64,000 nt of DNA from the NCBI RefSeq assembly GCF_000024985.1, contig NC_013524.1:992001-1056000 (forward strand). The letters are read 5' to 3'. This document shows, piece after piece, positions 61,141 through 64,000 of the stretch. The DNA comes from Sphaerobacter thermophilus DSM 20745. GTDB taxonomy: Bacteria; Chloroflexota; Chloroflexia; Thermomicrobiales; Thermomicrobiaceae. The position numbers and the translations under genes were made by a program. Position 1 is the first letter of the stretch; each line of letters starts with the position of its first letter. The notes beneath the pieces are model-generated. The model searched no databases. It saw nothing but the letters and a program-made list of their open reading frames with translations, and was not told the DNA's origin.

Positions 61141-62082
61141 GTGGGCACTGCGGCGAAGGAGCGGGGAGAGCGTACGGGCGCGGCGCGGCTCCGCCGGGCC
61201 GTGATCGCCCGCTTATCGCCTGCCCGGCGAGTCTACGCAATCGACCTCTTCTGGCGCGCCGCACGCAACTTCATCCGGCTGCAGGGGCAGATCTACGCTG
61301 CGGCTATCTCCTACTACGTCCTGTTCTCCTTCTTCCCCCTTCTGCTCTTGTCGGTCGCCGTCCTCGGGTGGTTCGTGCGCGACCCCGACATCAACGCGAC
61401 GATCACTGATGCCGTGCTGGCGCAGATCCCGCCGGAGTTGGGGCTGCAAGAGCCGGTTGAGGGACTGCTCGACGACCTGGGCGCTCCAGGTGGGGGAGTG
61501 TTCGGCCTGATCGGGCTGGTCGGGTTAGCCTGGACGGCCAGCGGGGTCTTCGGTGCGCTCCGGCGCGTGCTGAACCGGGTGTTCGCCGTGCCGAGCAACC
61601 GGTCTTTCGTCCACGCGCGTGCGATTGACCTCCTCGCCATGATCTGCGTCCCGACGCTCCTGATCCTCTCGACGCTGCTGACGCTCGGGCTCCGACTCGT
61701 CCGCACCTTCGCCAGCGACTACTTCGACGGGCTGCTGATCCGTGTGGCGTGGGGTGTGGTGTTCCTCCTGGTGCCGCTGGCGACGTCGTTCGCGGTGTTC
61801 CTGCTCCTCTACCGGCTGGTGCCGAACCTGCGGCCGGAGTTTGCCGATCTGTGGGCCGGCGCGCTGTTCGCGGCGGTCGGGTTCGAGCTGGCGAAGGCGG
61901 GGTTTGGGTTCTACGTGACCGAGGTCGGCGACTTCCAAACGCTCTACGGCCCGCTGGGCGGCGCGGTGACCTTCCTCGTCTTCGTCTATCTGGTGGCGAA
62001 CGTGGTCATCTTCGGCGGCGGCATCGTCGCCGAGCGGTGGCGGGACCGGGTCGGGCGTGACGGGGTGAGGCGAGAAGCGTGA
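61141..62082 (+). CDS. YihY/BrkB family membrane protein (protein 2)
   Basis: 313 residues with six membrane helices. YAAAISYYVLFSFFPLLLLSVAVLG, WTASGVFGALRRVLNRVFAV and PLGGAVTFLVFVYLVANVVIFGGGIVAE are family landmarks. It has no long tail, unlike the paralogue at 13328-14437. The start is a GTG at 61141 after AAGGGGCGAC. A TATACT element at 61086-61091 may be its -10. Function is unknown. Confidence 0.84.
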   Translation: MGTAAKERGERTGAARLRRAVIARLSPARRVYAIDLFWRAARNFIRLQGQIYAAAISYYVLFSFFPLLLLSVAVLGWFVRDPDINATITDAVLAQIPPELGLQEPVEGLLDDLGAPGGGVFGLIGLVGLAWTASGVFGALRRVLNRVFAVPSNRSFVHARAIDLLAMICVPTLLILSTLLTLGLRLVRTFASDYFDGLLIRVAWGVVFLLVPLATSFAVFLLLYRLVPNLRPEFADLWAGALFAAVGFELAKAGFGFYVTEVGDFQTLYGPLGGAVTFLVFVYLVANVVIFGGGIVAERWRDRVGRDGVRREA

Positions 62083-62154
62083 AGGGGCGTATTGCGTACT
62101 GCGTATGGTGTCGGCCCGTGTCCGGCGTGGGGCGGGACAGGCGGGTAACCGCCC

Positions 62155-62931
62155 CTAGCGAGCGATGGCGATGAGGCGGAGACGGCGGTAGTCGGCGTAC
62201 CAGGTGCCGTCGCGGTAGTGATCGGAGCGGAGGCGCTCCTCGACGGCGCGGATGACGGCGTCGCGTGCGTCGGCGGGGACGCCGGCGAGCAGGCGGTCGC
62301 CGAACATGGTGAGCCAGAGGCGCAACCCGTCGGCGCCGCCGTCCAGCGGCGTCGGCCGGTCGATGAGGGCCATCCAGATCGGTTCCAGGCCATGGCGCTC
62401 AAGCACCACCGCGTACTCGCCGATGCTCGGGAAGTACCACGGGGTTCGCACGGGAGTATGGCCGGCTGCCTCGACGGCGTCGGCCACGGCGTCCACGATG
62501 ACCTTGACGTTTCCACGGCCGCCAAACTCGGCGACGAGCCGGCCACCTGGGCGGAGCGCGCGGCGAATGGAGGCCGCGGCGCCCTCGGCGTCGCTGATCC
62601 AATGGAGCACGGCGTTGGAGAAGACGGCGTCGAACGGGTGTTCGGGGGCGAGGTGGGCAGCGTCGCCGACCTCGAAGGGGAGGTCCGGGTAGTTCGCGCG
62701 GGCGTGTGCGATCATGGCCGGGTCGCGGTCGATGCTGGTAACATGCGCGCCGTGGTCGGCGATAGCGCGGGTCAGATGCCCGGTGCCGCAACCGAGGTCG
62801 AGGATCCGTTCGCCCGGCTGGGGAGCGAGCAGGTCGATCAGGTCGCTGCCGTACTCCCAGATGAAGGCGAAGTGCGCATCGTAGCCCCGGGCGTCCCAGG
62901 TCGGCTCGGGGTTGGTTTGCCGGGTCGTCAC
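62155..62931 (-). CDS. Class I SAM-dependent methyltransferase (trans-aconitate methyltransferase-like)
   Basis: 258 residues. Motif I is ILDLGCGTGHLT, strand-2 acidic end is VTSIDRDPAMI, motif II is FDAVFSNAVLHWISD and motif III is LRPGGRLVAEFGG. The HWxxD-type loop and overall length resemble trans-aconitate 2-methyltransferase (Tam), but the substrate is not certain. The start is GTG 62931 after GGGAGGACC; upstream codons do not fit. It is divergent from the dehydrogenase at 63117. Confidence 0.82.
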   Translation of the reverse strand: MTTRQTNPEPTWDARGYDAHFAFIWEYGSDLIDLLAPQPGERILDLGCGTGHLTRAIADHGAHVTSIDRDPAMIAHARANYPDLPFEVGDAAHLAPEHPFDAVFSNAVLHWISDAEGAAASIRRALRPGGRLVAEFGGRGNVKVIVDAVADAVEAAGHTPVRTPWYFPSIGEYAVVLERHGLEPIWMALIDRPTPLDGGADGLRLWLTMFGDRLLAGVPADARDAVIRAVEERLRSDHYRDGTWYADYRRLRLIAIAR

Positions 62932-63116
62932 GTGTGGTCCTCCCTCGCTCCACGGGTCGATCGTCCGCGCGCAGTGTACCGCCATTCGGCGGTCCCGCGC
63001 GACCTTGCGCCGGGGTGGCGGAGCGCGCATAGTGCGGCCAGGATGCCGTGTCGTGATGCGTGGGGCACGCGGTGTGCCGCGCAGGAGCGGTGGGGAGCGA
63101 CGAAAGGAGGCGGATG

Positions 63117-64000
63117 ATGCGTTTGGGGTTCATCGGGCTCGGGAAGATGGGGAAGCCGATGACCCGCAACCTGCTGCGGGCCGGCTACGAGGTCACGATC
63201 CACAACCGGAGCCGCGCCGTCGTTGAGGAGTTGAGTGGGGAGGGGGCACGGCCGGCGACGTCGCCGCGGGAGGTCGCCGAAGCGGCCGACCTGGTGATCA
63301 CCTGCCTGCCGACCCCAGCCACGGTCGAGGAGGTCTACCTCGGCGAGGACGGCTTGATCCCGGCGGCGCGGGAGGGACAGATCCTGGTCGACTGCTCGAC
63401 CGTCGGCCCGGCATTGAGCCGGCAACTCTACGCCGCAGCGCAGGAGCGGGGTGCCGGATTCCTCGACGCCCCCGTCAGCGGCGGCCCGGCCGGAGCGGAG
63501 TCGGCGACGCTGACGATCATGGTGGGCGGCGACAAGGACGTGCTGGATCGGGCGATGCCGGTGCTCCAGGCGCTGGGGACAAACATCCACCACGTCGGCC
63601 CCTCCGGCTCCGGCACCGTGGTCAAGTTGGTCAACCAGTTGCTCGTCGGGATCAACATGGCTGCTGTGGCCGAGGCGGTCGTCTTCGGCGTGAAGGCGGG
63701 TGCCGACCCGCAGGCGCTGCTCGACGTGCTCCAGTCGAGCTTCGGCAGCAGCCGGATGCTGACGCGCGGGCTGCCCCTGATCATGGAGCGGCAGTTCGAA
63801 GGGGGCACGCCGATCAACCTGATTCTGAAAGACCTGGGCCTCATCCATGAGGTGGGGTCCGCGCTCGACGTGCGACTCATGCTCGGCGCGGTGGCGCAGG
63901 AGGCATTCAAGGAGGGCCGGGCGCTGGGCCTCGGTGACGAGGACATGGTGGCGCTGGTGAAGCCGCTCGAGCGGCTGGCCGGGGTGGAGGTGCGGCGAAC
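63117..64000 (+). CDS. NAD(P)-dependent beta-hydroxyacid dehydrogenase, partial at window end
   Basis: It is open to the right edge (294 complete codons). GFIGLGKMGKPM is the cofactor loop, FLDAPVSGGPAGAESATL the substrate motif, and VKLVNQLLVGIN carries the catalytic Lys. Closest in type to tartronate-semialdehyde or 3-hydroxyisobutyrate dehydrogenases, and a homologue of the enzyme at 34351-35283. AAAGGAGG at 63103-63110 favours ATG 63117 (6-nt gap) over ATG 63114. Only the last residues should be missing. Confidence 0.85.
   Translation, partial: MRLGFIGLGKMGKPMTRNLLRAGYEVTIHNRSRAVVEELSGEGARPATSPREVAEAADLVITCLPTPATVEEVYLGEDGLIPAAREGQILVDCSTVGPALSRQLYAAAQERGAGFLDAPVSGGPAGAESATLTIMVGGDKDVLDRAMPVLQALGTNIHHVGPSGSGTVVKLVNQLLVGINMAAVAEAVVFGVKAGADPQALLDVLQSSFGSSRMLTRGLPLIMERQFEGGTPINLILKDLGLIHEVGSALDVRLMLGAVAQEAFKEGRALGLGDEDMVALVKPLERLAGVEVRR

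Overview
The window is about 64 kb of very GC-rich bacterial chromosome with densely packed genes on both strands. The gene content suggests a thermophilic or soil-type member of the Chloroflexota, most likely class Thermomicrobia (Sphaerobacter-like). It includes an F420-type deazaflavin oxidoreductase, several STAND/TPR ATPases, a SigK/RskA-type sigma/anti-sigma pair, many secreted proteases, and intergenic palindromic repeat families. No rRNA, tRNA, CRISPR array, prophage or insertion sequence with a transposase was found. The taxonomic call is an inference from gene style, not a database match.

Region by region. 0-3.6 kb: CocE-type hydrolase, methyltransferase, DedA membrane protein. 3.8-7.4 kb: a pteridine-like cluster made of a RibD-type reductase divergent from a GT4 glycosyltransferase, an MDR dehydrogenase and a QueD-like protein that has lost its catalytic residues. 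7.4-13 kb: Yip1 membrane protein, alpha/beta hydrolase, CopZ copper chaperone under a CsoR-like operator, and the first of two GGDEF-STAND-TPR proteins. 13-21.9 kb: YihY protein, beta-lactamase-like hydrolase, Wzm/Wzt-type ABC exporter, trypsin-like lipoprotein, lone receiver protein, nicotinamidase, PAP2 phosphatase. 22-27 kb: solitary tyrosine recombinase and the second GGDEF-STAND-TPR protein. 27-35.3 kb: URO-D family protein, secreted beta-propeller, M42 peptidase, deazaflavin oxidoreductase, and an aminotransferase/GntR/beta-hydroxyacid dehydrogenase group. 35.5-42.5 kb: GNAT, MFS transporter, subtilisin-like protease, SnoaL-ABM fusion, a frameshifted ABM gene, flavin monooxygenase. 43-51.5 kb: a STAND ATPase split by a frameshift, CopB-type copper ATPase with its own CsoR-like operator, SigK/RskA, HtrA. 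51.7-60.2 kb: frameshifted GAF histidine kinase, an MmeI-type restriction-modification gene between perfect inverted repeats, and two cell-wall enzymes. 60.5-64 kb: membrane protein, second YihY protein, methyltransferase, and a second beta-hydroxyacid dehydrogenase that runs off the window.

How genes work together. CopZ (9.9 kb) and CopB (45.5-47.8 kb) lie 36 kb apart but share near-identical palindromic operators placed on their promoters, so they look like one copper regulon. The pteridine-like genes appear to be one pathway controlled from a shared divergent promoter with a perfect 8-bp inverted repeat. The D-Ala-D-Ala carboxypeptidase, the LysM-M23 protein and the beta-lactamase-like protein form a cell-wall set with similar Pro/Thr-rich linkers.

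Intergenic space is dominated by four repeat families: a short element with terminal inverted repeats and an inner hairpin, arrays of GC-rich palindromes, heptamer tandem repeats flanking a hairpin, and the pair of 55-bp arms around the restriction-modification gene. Three loci (40.7-41.0, 43.2-45.3 and 51.9-53.9 kb) look frameshifted. They may be true pseudogenes, recoded genes or sequence errors.
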